A stretch of DNA of 64,000 bases from Pelodera strongyloides (lineage: Eukaryota; Nematoda; Chromadorea; Rhabditida; Rhabditidae): NCBI GenBank assembly GCA_036852015.1, contig JAANDG010000039.1, forward strand, positions 62,001 to 126,000, read 5' to 3'. Under the pieces are notes generated by a model. The model ran no database searches, had not been told where the DNA came from, and worked only from the letters and a program-made list of their open reading frames with translations. Positions within the stretch are counted from its first letter, which is position 1; the number at the start of each line of letters is the position of its first letter. This document shows, one piece after another, positions 23,891 through 36,700 of this stretch. The position numbers and the translations under genes were made by a program.

Positions 23891-24080
23891 CGACCTCTGT
23901 GCCTGCTGCCTTACACAACATTTCGATTCGAGTTTTCAGCTTCTTTCGAAAAGCTACGCGCCGTACAAATAATTATGAGTTCACAGTAAAACGACGACCT
24001 TTCTTTCGCGCTCTCAGTACGGGTTAAGCGATCCGATATTGTTTAGCGATCGTATTGCTGACTGCAAGGACGCGAACATT

Positions 24081-24127
<47 letters not shown>

Positions 24128-24225
24128 TGTGTGTGTGTGCGTGTGTGTGTTTGTGTGTGTTGTGTGTGGTGTGGTGTGTGTGTGTGCTTGTGTGCGTGTG
24201 TGTATATGGTCTGTGTGTGTTAGGT
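24081..24225. repeat. (TG)n microsatellite
   Basis: A nearly pure TG run starts at 24083, then imperfect TGTG/TGCG variants continue to about 24225. It lies between collagens 1 and 2, beyond the collagen 1 promoter. Confidence 0.95.
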
Positions 24226-24596
24226 TGTTCTGGTCATATACTTAGTTCCACGATGCGTAAAGCGGTACGGGACGTAGTTTGTATAGAACAATTTGGAAAC
24301 ATCTTAGTGACCATTTGGGGACCATGCGGTGAATAGTTGAAATTTAAAATTTAAAATCTTTTACGCTTCAAGTGACCACTTGGTGACTTGTGGTGACCAA
24401 GCTTGATCGACAACAGCCCGAAGACGTCGAGCAATTTGTCATACTTAACTCGTCGCCTACTACTCAGGTCCTCTGCGGAACATGTCATAAGCAAACCTAG
24501 AAACTGTATTTTCACCCTACGGAAAAAACTAGGAACCGTCACCATATGGTTCCACCGTTTCCTATGTGCCTGCTCCTTTCCGTCGAAATCCACTTT

Positions 24597-24598
<2 letters not shown>

Positions 24599-24668
<70 letters not shown>
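24599..24668. repeat. (TA)n microsatellite, about 35 units
   Basis: An uninterrupted TA repeat of about 70 bp in the intergenic DNA between collagens 1 and 2. The rest of this 1.3-kb spacer (23900-25200) holds the TG repeat and no recognisable gene. Confidence 0.97.
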
Positions 24669-24669
<1 letters not shown>

Positions 24670-25253
24670 CAAACATGTACTGTATCAGTGTATTGAACTA
24701 ATTGAACATACTGCGCGTTTCCGTAAGGTAAAAAATAATCTCTTGCAAATTTTGGAAGATTCATTCCATGTAAATGTGTGATCACGATTATAGAAAGAAA
24801 TTGGAAGTACACGGAAATAATACATGTGGAAAAATGGTAAATTTGTCAAAACAACGCGCTCACTGGCACTCTGACTCACAATGCATCAGTTGTGAGTTGT
24901 GAGTAAGGAACTCTTTTGAACGTTATTCGGACGCGAGTCAGTATGAAGTATGACTGTGTGCAATTATTGAATACCTTATTATGTCCTCATATTGTTAGTG
25001 ACAGCCAGGTTCGACTTGCCCATGAGAAAAGAAACTAAAGTACATATAATGCAAAACACAGCTTGGTAAAGCAATAGAAACTGTTATTTTTTTCCGGAGG
25101 CCCTGTTGCAGCCTTCGTTGTGTGGGATATTTCGTTGTTGTCCCCTTAGTGTGTTCACTGCTTTGGAAAGAATGTAAATAAATAATTTGATGCAAAATAA
25201 TTTATTTTGCATAATAAAGAATGTACAAACACATAAGATTAAAGGTGAGTTGT

Positions 25254-27004
25254 TTAATATCCAGGGGCGGTTCTTGGGGGAGGGCAGTGATCGCAGCCTC
25301 CTCCGTTGCCCTGAGGTCCGGCCTCTCCAGGCTGTCCATCCTGTCCAGGGGCTCCGGGCTGTCCGTCCTGTCCGTTGTCTCCGGGAGGTCCCTGAGGTCC
25401 GTCCTGACCGGCGTTTCCAGGTGCACCAGGCTCTCCATCGGTTCCTGGGGCTCCGGGTTGTCCAGGGGCTCCAGGTGGGCCAGGGGGAGCGGGAACTTCT
25501 TCGACGGTTCCGTCGGGTCCTGGCGCTCCAGCATCTCCAGGTTGTCCGTCCTGTCCGGGAGGTCCCTGAGGTCCGGGGGCTCCAGACTGTCCGGGCTGTC
25601 CGTCGGGTCCGGGTTGTCCATCCTGTCCGGGGTTTCCGTTGGGTCCCTTGGGTCCAGCGTTTCCAGCAGGTCCGGGAGGTCCAGCAGGGCAGTCGAAGCA
25701 GAAGTCATCAGCAGAGGGCTGAGCATCGGCGGCAGCATCGTCCCCAGGGGATCCGTTGTCTCCGGCAGCTCCATCGTTTCCGTCAGATCCGTCCTCTCCA
25801 GGGGGTCCTGGTGGTCCAGCGAGTCCGGACTTGCAAGAGCAGCAAGATCCTCCGGCAGCAGCTCCAGATCCAGCAACGGCAGCGTCTCCATAACCTCCGG
25901 CAGCGGGGGCGGGTGCCTCCACCGGGCTATCGTATCCAGCCTGACGCTTGGCAATCATCTTTCCGCGGACTCCCTTAACGGCCTGCATGCGTTCATACTG
26001 TTGGAAGAGTCCGTCAGTGCGGTGCTTGCAGAATTCGACCTGAACATTTATTTTGAAAAATCTTTAGAGAATGAGCTTTTGATGGCCAATGTCGCCTCTA
26101 AAGAAATGCATTACCTCTAAAGTTCAAGTCTCCTTTTATTGGAGTCAGGAATAAGACCTCTTTTTTATATACATATATTTATTCCTCACCTCAGTCTGGA
26201 GAGAGGACTGCACGTGCTGCATGTAGTTGTACAGGGCAGGGATGGCAACGATGCATGTCAGCGTGGCGACAGTGCTGAAAGTAATAATTGTAAAGGTATT
26301 CTACCATCAGTTCATATGAGCTGTCAAATATCCTCCAACATTAGATTTAGTTCCACAAAATCCTACCTATTTCACAGGTTTGCTACTATGTCTTTAGTTT
26401 TTAACCTAGGTGTATTAGTCAGTATAAATAATCAGTATTTATGTTCGTTTTCAGTTTTAGCGGACATAGGATCCGACATAGGATAAAAACCGAAATTGGC
26501 CAGTCGGAAGGAGAAAACTTCCCCGTGGATCGAAATTTGTTTCACATAAAAACACTCAAAAGTATACTTTCTCAAAAGTATACAAACTCTAATATAGGCA
26601 TTCTCAATACTTTCTCAAAAGTATACAAACTCTAATATACGCTCTAATATAGGAAGCTTTTTTTGTGCATGATATGTGGAGAAAAACATAAAAAGGAAAT
26701 GATATTGGCTTGGCTAGTCTGAACAAACTTGAAAGAAAGAGAGTAAGATGGATTTCAATTTTTTTCCTATTTCCTGTTACGGGTTGACTTTGCTAGATTG
26801 CCAGCTACTCAAGACACTTTTTGCATAGAAACATATCAAAGTAGAATGATATCCAAGACAACAAACAAGGGACCTACATTGGTCAGGCCCATAAAAACAT
26901 CGAAAACGATAAATTCCTTACCTGATTGCGATTCCGAAGAAGGCGATCTTGCGGAGGCTCTCGGCCTCATGCCACTGCTGTTTCTCGTTCTCGTTCGAAT
27001 ACAT
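25254..27004 (-). CDS. Cuticle collagen 2 (col-12/col-13-type), intact
   Basis: Three exons (27004-26922, 26274-26190, 26039-25254) give 317 residues. It begins [20 protein letters not shown] and has a signal-anchor helix ([18 protein letters not shown]) and the conserved [15 protein letters not shown] block. A dibasic KR site ([10 protein letters not shown]) for subtilisin-type processing follows, then SCCSCKSG, a short Gly-X-Y block, DFCFDCPAG, a long Gly-X-Y domain, and the C-terminal [16 protein letters not shown]. Collagens of this group trimerise and are cross-linked in the worm cuticle. The gene is nearly identical to collagen 1 over most of exon 3, which points to recent duplication or gene conversion. 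Intron 1 contains a short tandem repeat. An AATAAA signal (minus strand) lies at 25206-25201. Confidence 0.93.
26560..26655. repeat. Short tandem repeat in collagen 2 intron 1
   Basis: The unit TTTCTCAAAAGTATAC followed by AAACTCTAATATA recurs about 45 bp apart, with partial copies on either side (CTCAAAAGTATAC near 26556; CTCTAATATAGG near 26642). Confidence 0.8.
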
Positions 27005-27046
27005 CTCGTTGGGGCGATGTACTCAACGGCTACAGCGCTGCCATCC

Positions 27047-27060
27047 GCCCTTATATAGGC
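27047..27060 (-). promoter_or_regulatory. TATA box of collagen 2
   Basis: CCTATATAAGGGCG on the minus strand, about 45 bp upstream of the start codon. Confidence 0.75.
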
Positions 27061-29268
27061 GCGGGCATGGAACCCGCCCCGCGGCGCGCAACATTACGAT
27101 ACGATCCGATTCACGCGCGCTATTTGCAACGACCCCCGCCGGCAACGGCCTTGTGTTCTACGGCACAGATAGCGATAGGGTTCGCCGCCAGTCTTTTTTG
27201 CCACTGACACCTCGTTAGACAAGCTGAGCGAATGTGCTTAGCGACATACAAACGATTAAAGGGCGCATCTTTTAGTAGACTACGATTTGATTATTGGTTT
27301 AGGAGATTTGTCGACCGATTAAACAAATGTGCTATTCTTTTTGCCTTGTACCATACTTCCTTATGTGTCAAATAACTGCGCTGAGACTTGAAAAAATGAT
27401 TTGACTTGGTTTAAAGCTTCTCTAGTACATGGTTTGACGTGACGCATAAAATCTCCCTGTAACCTTTAACACACCCTTGTACGAATAAGTGAAATTGGGT
27501 TAGCTTGTTATGCTTGCATCACTAAATATAACAACCTGGTTATCTCATAAACAAAGGCTGACAAGTCAGTGTCTTCTCCCGCAGATCTGCCTATGGTATA
27601 TGGTAGAGGTATGCCTAGTAAGTAAAGCGTATCACTCCCATACCGATAGTACTCAGCTATGTTAGCTATGTTAGCTATGTACTTTACACAGCCTTTTCCT
27701 AATCCCCAAATCCGCCTAAATAATCTGCCATTGAGTTTTTTTGAACCAACATTGGCACCTTTCGTCTTTTCTTTTGTTTTTTTCTTTTCTTCCGTTATTT
27801 CGGGCATTTTCGGTTGCCAAGGTCGTGCCCGTTGACTTCGTATTCAAGGACGGCGAGCTTTCACTTTTGTTATCGAGAATAATAATTTCTTCTCGACGCT
27901 TAATGAGAGAAATGAAAGAGAAACCAGCAAATGAAACCAGAGAGATACAGAAATATGGGGTAGAGAGGGAGAGAGAGAATTGGGAAAAGGGAAAGAGAGG
28001 GGATTAGAGAGATAAAGCGAGGAGAGAGAGATCAGTTTCAAGTACGAACAAACAGCTCCCAGATCAGTCTTGAAGTGAGACTGATCATTATTGAAAGTTT
28101 TCTATTGAATAAGTGAGCCAAAAGAAATGATCTGACAGTATGTATGTTATCAAGATTGCGGCCCACCCCACCAAAACCGATCGAGACGCATTTTACAAAA
28201 ATATTTAAGGTTAAACATTGATTTCAATTATGGGTACGTGTGAAAACCTTGAAAATTAGATTTTTTTGGGAATCATGAGTTTTTAGATTTTAAAAAAAGG
28301 TTTACTATTGCCAATGTCTTAGGAATGTACAAACGTAACTTGGCACAACAAACTGCTACTATCCTAAGGTAATGGTGTTGCCAAGCCGGTAAATAACAGA
28401 CCTGTGCCACCTTGAAAATGGTGTTCGGCAACGGAAAACAAGAATTAGAATTTTGGTACAAGGTTGTTCGGTAGCTACTACTTATCGACAACAAATCGTC
28501 GGAGACGTACTAAAATTAACTCGTCCTGATACCCAATTTTTTCTCATCTGTGTGCAATACCATTGCTAGTTCTTGTGAAAAGTTTTCGAGGAAAGAAAAA
28601 AAAACACTGGAGGCTTACAAGTGGGATCCAGTTCGCTAGCTTTGCGGGCTTTCTTCCACTGAACGCTAAGCCAATAAATTTGAGAAATCGACACTTTAGA
28701 CATTTATTTGCTCAGTGTTGGAAAATGTTGCGTTACTAATTTGAGAACAAACATGTGGAATTAATATACCCGAAGTAAAAATAAGTTCATTCTCGGTTAT
28801 ATATCTCGTATGCGTATGGGTAGCAAGCCGAGAATTCAAGCTTCTATCCTGTACCAGTGGTCGCCTAAGCCCTAGAAACATTTTTTACATTAGCGATGTT
28901 TCCTAGATCCTCTTCTTCCGGTATAAAGCCACTCAGCGTAAGTTTCGCCTTATTTTGTATCGGTAATTTTACTTTTTGTGAGCACCGAATCTGATACTCC
29001 ATTTGTGGTATTGGTATTGGTTTATAACTTTACATATGTACATACATATGTATTAGTTAACAGAAAGTAGTGTGCAAGCTTTTTATTAATAATTTTATTT
29101 ATTCGGATGATAAATTGTGGGCGAACTTCAACAATATCAATATCGTAGCATGTCATCCAGTCGAAAGTTGATGCGAAGTCTACCACACATATGAGAATTG
29201 AGCAAGATTGTACAGCTGGAAATATTAATGCCAAAACCGAGATCGCGGGAGGTCCCAGTGCAATTTCT
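27061..29268. other. Intergenic spacer between collagens 2 and 3
   Basis: It contains the upstream region of collagen 2 and the 3' flank of collagen 3 (AATAAA-type signals on the minus strand near 29080-29100). A purine-rich GAGAGA tract lies at about 27955-28035. No additional gene was recognised. Confidence 0.6.
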
Positions 29269-31073
29269 TTAATAACCGGGAGCAGTTCTGGGAGGCGGGC
29301 AGTGATCGCATCCTCCACCATTACCCTGAGGTCCCGATTCTCCTCCGGATCCATCTTTTCCGGGAGCACCGGCCTGTCCGTCCTTTCCGTTGTCTCCGGG
29401 AGGTCCTTGAGGTCCGTCTTGTCCAGGGTTTCCGGGAGTTCCGGTCTGACCATCAAGTCCGGCAGGTCCAGGAGGCCCGGGAGGTCCGGGAGGACCAGCG
29501 GGGGCGGGAACTTCTTCGACGGTTCCATCGGCTCCCTTCTCTCCAGGTTGTCCAGGTTGTCCATCGTTTCCGGGGGCTCCCTGAGGTCCGGGTGCTCCAG
29601 GCTGTCCAGGCTGTCCGTCGGGCCCGGGTTGTCCAGCCTGGCCAGGGTTTCCGCTGGGTCCCTTGGGTCCAGCGTTTCCAGCAGGTCCAGGAGGTCCAGC
29701 AGGGCAGTCGAAGCAGAAATCAGTGGCTGTCGGCTCAGCATCAGGGGCCGAATCTTCACCTGGTGCTCCATTGTCTCCAGGGGAACCGTCCTTTCCGTCA
29801 GATCCGTCCTCTCCGGGAGGTCCGGCAGGTCCGGCGAGTCCAGACTTGCAAGAGCAGCAAGATCCTCCAGAAGAATGTTGTGGGGCAGCATTAACAGCAG
29901 CATCTCCGTAGTTGCCCACAGGGCTATCATAACCAGCCTGGCGCTTCACGATCACCTAAACGAAAATATTAGTCTTTTTTGAGGTTGAGACAACTCGTGT
30001 CACGGTTTGTGGATTTCACAGTAATGTTTCTGAAACAGCGACGGTCTTCTAGCTGCAAGGCTAGTTCAGCATCTTTTCCGCCGTGGGTCGGTAATACCTA
30101 CCTTTCCTTGTCCGCCCTTGAGTTGCTGCAGACGCTCATATTGATTCAGGAGTCCGTCGGTACGGTGTCGGCAGAAATCAACCTGAAATTTCCAAATAAT
30201 TAGTGATAAGTGAGCATACTAATATTATTCGGAAAGAAAACCCTATTAGGTACCTCGGTTTCGTTCATAGGATATAACTGGTCACCTCAGTTTGCAGAGA
30301 CGACTGCACATGTTGCATGTAGTTATAGAGTGAGGGGACGGCAACGATGCATGTCAGGGTGGCCACGGTACTGAAATTACAGAAATCAAACAAAACATTG
30401 CAGACGACGGAAACTAATGTTCTGCTCGTGAATCCAAGAAAAATACCAGCATATCTAAATTTCATGAGCCTTATTATCATACATACATGGTTAGTGGATG
30501 TCGTTTAGCGTGTCACTTTTTGAACATAAAGAGGCTCGAGTGCTTTTTTTAAACTTGTTGATGCGTGTTGATTTAGCATATTCTACGCGTGAATAAACCT
30601 CGATATTACTGATCTACACGTGTACTAAAAAACAATCATGAGCATCCACAGCATATTTTGCTTTTCACTATTTTAGTATACACCCTTGAAGAAGACTACG
30701 GGAGACTTTTTGATAACTCGCACAACAACAAGGTTTAAAAAAGCACTCGAACACTTTTTGTTCAAAATAATCAGGCTAATCAGGCTCACGAAACATAGAT
30801 GTGCTGGAATTTTCTTGGATTTCTTCGATTGCTTTCTTGGATTGCATTAACTCGACGGACTGACTACATTAGCCGAACCATCCTTTAATTTTCAATCGCG
30901 GCGTCTTCGGGCACTGTAGCCGTTTGATTTCTTCGTGAGCCTCGCGCTGTGAACTGAGAAAAGAAAATAAACTTGTGAATAAATAGTTACCTGATGGCAA
31001 TTCCGAAGAAAGCGATCTTCCTGAGGCTTTCTGCCTCCCGCCACTGCTCCTTTTCGCTATCTGATGAGTACAT
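29269..31073 (-). CDS. Cuticle collagen 3 (col-12/col-13-type), four exons
   Basis: The exons are 31073-30991, 30370-30286, 30182-30102 and 29955-29269, giving about 311 residues. Structure is as in collagen 2: [16 protein letters not shown] start, signal anchor ([18 protein letters not shown]), FCRHRTDG block, [10 protein letters not shown] cleavage site, [15 protein letters not shown], Gly-X-Y and the end [16 protein letters not shown]. It differs in one extra intron just before the KRQ site and in a shorter linker that lacks the Ala/Gly-rich stretch of the other two. It is more diverged from collagens 1 and 2 than they are from each other. The role is inferred to be a structural cuticle protein secreted by the hypodermis. 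Confidence 0.93.
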
Positions 31074-31127
31074 TTTCGAGGGTGGAGGGAAAAATGACTG
31101 CTACCAACCAACTACGGTACAATGTCC

Positions 31128-31140
31128 ACTTTATATAGGA
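31128..31140 (-). promoter_or_regulatory. TATA box of collagen 3
   Basis: TCCTATATAAAGT on the minus strand, 55-67 bp upstream of the start codon; the third TATA box of the cluster in a matching position. Confidence 0.72.
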
Positions 31141-33760
31141 GGTCTGTCTAGGGGCGGTACCAGGCTAGCCTTCCCAACTATCCAGAAATCCAATGCTCTC
31201 CGGCTCAGGTATGCAGAGAAGGTAAGAAATGCGGAAAAAAAACGAATCTATCTCTTTCCCTTACTATCTCGCTTTCTCTTCACTCTCTCATATGTCTGTT
31301 TTGGCAGTTCCCACATGTCTCTCCGTCTCCTCTTTCAGATCTATGATATTGTAATGTAACGGTATCCTCTTCTCTCTCGTTCTCTGGTACCCTGTACGCT
31401 CCCTCTACCTCTCTTAAGTCTTACTTAAAATTTGGGGGTACATACGTTGTTAAATTCTTTGGTTAGTGATTTAGAATTCAAACCTTCGCTTGTCCCAAAT
31501 CTCCAAATTCCGTTTCCTAAATTCGAACTCCCAATTAATTTCCTTGGATAATAGTTAAGCAACATATTTGGGTTTATCTGAGAAAACTGCAACATCGCAC
31601 GGACTAGTTTTTCCAAATATTTAGAGAAAACTTTCACCTTTTCCCTTTTTTGCATCTTTTTATCGTACGCTATGTCCTTGGCTTGGGTAAATTTATCTAG
31701 TTGATAAGTGGAGGGATGATAATAATCTTTACTTGTAATAATTCCGAACTGCTAGTAAAACATTTCCTTGCCAACGAAAAAGGAATAGAAGGAGATTTTT
31801 TTTGGTGGTGGGGGGGGGGGTCTACAAGAAAACCTTTCTCCCACCTTGAGGTATACCTCATCGCAAGCTATCCTTTTACTTATTGCAGATTTTTTTCAAT
31901 CGACTAGATGTTTTCAGTTTGAAACCTTTTTCTTATCTAATGGCAAAATCGCCAGCAGATTCCGGGAACGCGCCAAAAATCACACTTTCCGTTATTTTTT
32001 TTGACAAGGAAGTTTTTTTTTGAGTGAAAGGACTAGGCGGCGAGTAGGCCTGGTCTTGTCCCCGACAGTAAGCCCATTAGGTATTAGGTGGGCTAGTTGC
32101 TAGCCGGCTAGAGGGCGTCCACGCGGAAAAAATAGCTGAAATTGAGCTTTTACTTTTGATCCCCTAACTGAACAACAACTATGAAATCCAGTGTAAGATG
32201 TTCCTTGCAGAGAAATTGAAATTTTACAATGGTTCACAGATGCAGGGGTTTCCCTTTCGAGATCCACTGTGATCTAAAGGAAGAGAAAAGTTTAACAATG
32301 ACTTACAAACATTTAACATACTATCTAGAGCAAGTGAATGCATACGTATCCCAAGCGTTTCCCAGCGTTTCTATGAGAAAACGCCTTCGAAAAAATGCAA
32401 AAGTGCATCAAGGATTTAACACATTTCTCACGACCTTGGAGGTCTGCTTAGCTGTCTGTCATTATGCAAATGAGCAGCGATCAAACCCGCACAGTTGAGT
32501 ATTTCTGAACATCGAAGGATAGGCGGTTTCACTACGCTAGAAATAAATCTGCGACCAAAAATGAAATACATAACCGATTTTAAGAGACAGACACAGAGAG
32601 AAGATATGATAATGATTATTGTTTATTATTAAGGACGCATGCGGGATGAATAACTTATAAAGACTGTCAATTGTTTGTATCTATCACTTCTGTCGCGCTC
32701 TTTTCCCCCTCTCTCTATGCATATCTCTCGATCACACTTAAACCTTTGCGGACGGAACTTGACCATAGGAATTAAGAAGTGGTTCCAAAGAACGGATGGC
32801 TGGCTTGTGTAAGTGGTGAGGGAAAAAGGATAAACTGATTGCAAGTATGTTCGTCGATAGGATCCATCCTTCTACAATTAGATAAGCACTCCAAGTAGAC
32901 TTATGACATATAGCATTGATACCCGCGTATCACAACTCCCCGTAAATATCAGTTGACACCTGCACTGTGCTATGATGTGGCACCAAATGCTATTAAAGGC
33001 TTCGTAAGATTTGGTAAGTGAGGATAGAGAGATCGAGGTCCGGCGGTGAATTGGAATGCCTGGATTAGCCAGGACCAACTATTACAGGCCTTCAATATCT
33101 TATCCCCAACAGATTATCATATCTATGGGTGGTCCTCGATGCAACCTGGGTGGTCCTCCGCTTTCTACTTAAGCCTATAAATTCTTAAATTTGCCTTTAT
33201 CGCTAATCTACTGTCGAAATCAGAACGTGAGCCTGTTGTGCACGAAAATCTCGAACGCTAAGAAATTTTGCTATTCTTTTGTGGTTTCGATACTTTTGAG
33301 GAGTTCTAATCCGGCACCTGAAGTGGAGATGAAATAATGGGTGAAAATAGTGAGGGGAGGAACTCCGGCCTTTCTCCAACTTCAACAGTTGCCGCATATT
33401 GTATAGAAAAGAAGTCGGAGGAGGAAATTTTAGATGTACACTAGAACCAATGAAACGCATGAAAGTCAATTACTAGTCAATTACTATGAAGCCCACTCCA
33501 AATATTTATCCTATGCAAATTGCAGCTCTTATAAGGACATGTTGACACGCAAAACCTCGTTTTTCTACTCGTACTCGCGGGCGCCTGCTGTTTTTAGAGC
33601 GTATGTCTATTTTCATTCTATAGTGCGGTAATCATAAAACCATTAGTCAGTTCTTATCCGTGTTACATAAAAGAGTTAGTTTGTCTCATAAGCATACTAA
33701 AAACTACAATTCGCGAACTCGCATACTTCTCGCCTGTATCGCTTTGATTTCCAGCCCGGC
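31141..33760. other. Divergent intergenic region between collagen 3 and the oxysterol-binding protein gene
   Basis: A pyrimidine-rich tract lies at about 31235-31420 (CTCTTTCCCTTACTATCTCG and similar), and a G run at 31807-31821. No gene or RNA was recognised. Upstream regulatory sequence for both flanking genes is expected here. Confidence 0.55.
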
Positions 33761-36700
33761 ATGTCAATGCCCGACTCCAGCAGCAAACCCAAGCGTCAGC
33801 TGAAAATTTTCCGAAAACAACAAATTGAATTGGAACATTTTCCCGATTTTCCTGAAGATACATGCTCGAATCCGCCGCAACCAATTGCCGTGAGTTGGTT
33901 TTATTGGTGTCAAGTGGTGTCTAAATCTGTTACTTGTACTTTGAAGTTGTCAGTTCAAACAAAAAGAATTTTCTAGAACTTTCGTTTCATGCCAAATCAT
34001 AGTTTTTGGACAATCCCATAATTTCCATAATTGATAATTCCATTCCCATAATGAGCATTTCTATAAGTATTTTAGGGTGAAGTCACGCTAAAAGAGAAAA
34101 AGAAACGTCGATGGAGTTTGTCGAGAAAGTATTTTGCCGAATTACAAAAAGGAATGTTAAAATTGTACAAGAACAGAGAACAAGCACAACGCACATCGGG
34201 CATTAATATGAATATGGAGTTTAAGATTGAGACAGATAAGGTAATCGATATAGGAGTACTTTATGAAGCAGATTTATCGGCTTACTGTTAATATGATGTT
34301 CGGCCATAAAGAAGTATAGATACCTATACACTTAGTGAGAGACGGTGATGAATATAAATATATTGAGAGACAAAAATGTAACGAGAGAAAAAACAACGTA
34401 GAAATCATAATCTGATGGCGTAGGCTAGCCACTATGTATATCAATTTATCAATAACTAATTGGTGATGAACTGCGCAACCACACTACGTGACCAATACTA
34501 ATAAACTCCATTTCCAGGTACCAATTTCTGGAGACGGTATCAGCCGCCGATTTCACTTGCACTTTAAAAAGGAGACACAGGTATAGAAGTACTGTTTACG
34601 TCGGTACCGATCTTTTACCTTACATGTCAATATTGTACCCTTTCCATCTCATTTTCAGATAATGACTCCAGTGGACACTTCGACGTATCCAACGTGGAGA
34701 GACGCCTTCATCAAACATAGATTGTACAGACAGGAACAAATGTAAGAGAAAGAGGGACAGAGATAGAGAGAGGGGAGAGGGAAAGAGGGAGCGAGAGAAT
34801 GTAGGGAGAGAGATAAATGGGTAGAATGACAGAGGAATGCATAGATAAGGCAGAGAGATGGAGGAGAAATAGAATAAATCAAGGTATTTTAGAGCCAACG
34901 GTAACAACGAACTTCCGGTTAGTGAAGGTTCTGACCCCCAGGAGCATGCTCCTTCCACTCCGCAGTCAACGATAACAACGGCCACCAGCAACAATTCAAC
35001 TCTTCCGCCCGCTTCTCCATCGGGAAGGTCGGCTTCTGTGTATAAATTTACTTTTTTGGAGGCATGAAAAGAACCAGAGAGAAAATGCGAGAGAGAGGGA
35101 GAGAGAAAATGAGAGAAAACAAGAATGTGAGACTGATAAGTACTGGTCAGTAACATCGAAAATTTCTTTGCCAATTTCTTATTTCCTTCAGCGTTGGCAG
35201 TGACCACATCCGCGTGGTTGAGGGACTTGGAGCCATTACCAGAGTTATGGATGAGATGAAGGAGATGTACAACATGACAATTGAGGTACTAGTTTAGAAT
35301 ACTAAGTACAATTACGATTTTTCATCAGAACATATCGGCTTTGACACAGCGATGCAAGTTACAAATAATTCGACAAGCGAGAGTCGGCAATTGATTGAGT
35401 CGATTTATATGTTATAAATTAAGGTGTCGGAGAAGACTGTGCGAACATGTGAGCGTTTACAACGCACCGCTGACGAAATGAAGGGTGTTTCTAAGGAAAT
35501 GAAAGTAAATTTCGTTTAATAACTTTGCTTGCTGACATTATCTATTGTTTGTGTGTGTGTCTGAGAATGTGTATCTGTGTGTGCTATGCGTTCGCAATCT
35601 GCGCTGCATCCACCCTGATAATGCAACTTCAAAGAAACTGCAGGACTTATTGCGCACAATTCGCACCGTTGGAATATCGGCACATCAACAACAACAACAA
35701 GATAAAGAGGAACCTCAGCAAAATGTGAAGAGAAGGAGTCGTAATGGGTGAGCATCCGAAAAAAAAGACAGTTATTTACGAGAACTTGAATGTGCAAGAA
35801 GCTACAGTAAATAGCGGGGCTCTCATACATTGATTAACCTTTTCACTTGAATTTTTTGGCGATTGGGGAAGAGAATCTCTTTAATATTAAAAAAACAACT
35901 CCATTTTAATAATTTTTTTATCCATACCCCTCTAAAAATCATTGTTAGAAGTAGATAACAGTTAAAAGGATTGATGTTGAACATTTGAGCAATTATAGGG
36001 TCACAGAAGCTGACGAAGGCCAGGAAGTGAGAACTGCCGCATCGACCTCCAATGGAACAGTTGCCACGGCGGAAACAAGTCAGTCAACTGTGTAATTGAC
36101 CATTATTAAGTTGAAGCATTCGACTTCCCAGAGACCCTTTTTATCAGGCTTTGCGTAGAAGTTTCCTAGACGTTCTTGGTTCTCTACACTATCTATCTAG
36201 TCTTTATTTATCTGTCACTTTCATCAATTGCAGTAACTCGCCAAGAAGATTCCGAAGAGGAGGAAGAGGAGGAAGAAGAACAGAAAAACTCGGGAATCAG
36301 TTCCCTGTACAGTACCAAAGAACCCTCACAGATGGAAAATCAGAAGAAGTTGGAACTTTGGAACTTTGATCTTCATTTTACCCTTGAACATCAACTTTGA
36401 TCCTTTGAGCATAGTATATTTCTCTTTAACTAAAAGAATGACAACCAGAAGCCTAAGTTTGATATACATAATTGTTATCACCAGTAATCACCAGAATCAC
36501 CAGAACCTATCTATATTTGCAGCGAGATCATCGAACGCGGCATGAATGTACTGAAAACGAAAAGCGTACAGAATATTGATGTCAGATTTTGCACTTTTTC
36601 TTTGTCGATTTACTTTGATTACATCCATCCATTTTGTCTTACTACACATCGCTTACTGTGAGAGTCTGACAGTGTTCGCTACGTTCAGTTCGGCCCGTAG

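Noticed and set aside
24351..24812. Long open frames across the (TA)n and (TG)n repeats
   Set aside because: They consist of Tyr-Ile or Cys-Val dipeptides from the microsatellites and are not genes.
34620..35207. A 195-codon minus-strand frame rich in Ser/Leu/Pro
   Set aside because: It is opposite OSBP-like exons and GA-rich introns, so the composition is the complement of the purine tracts; no domain seen.
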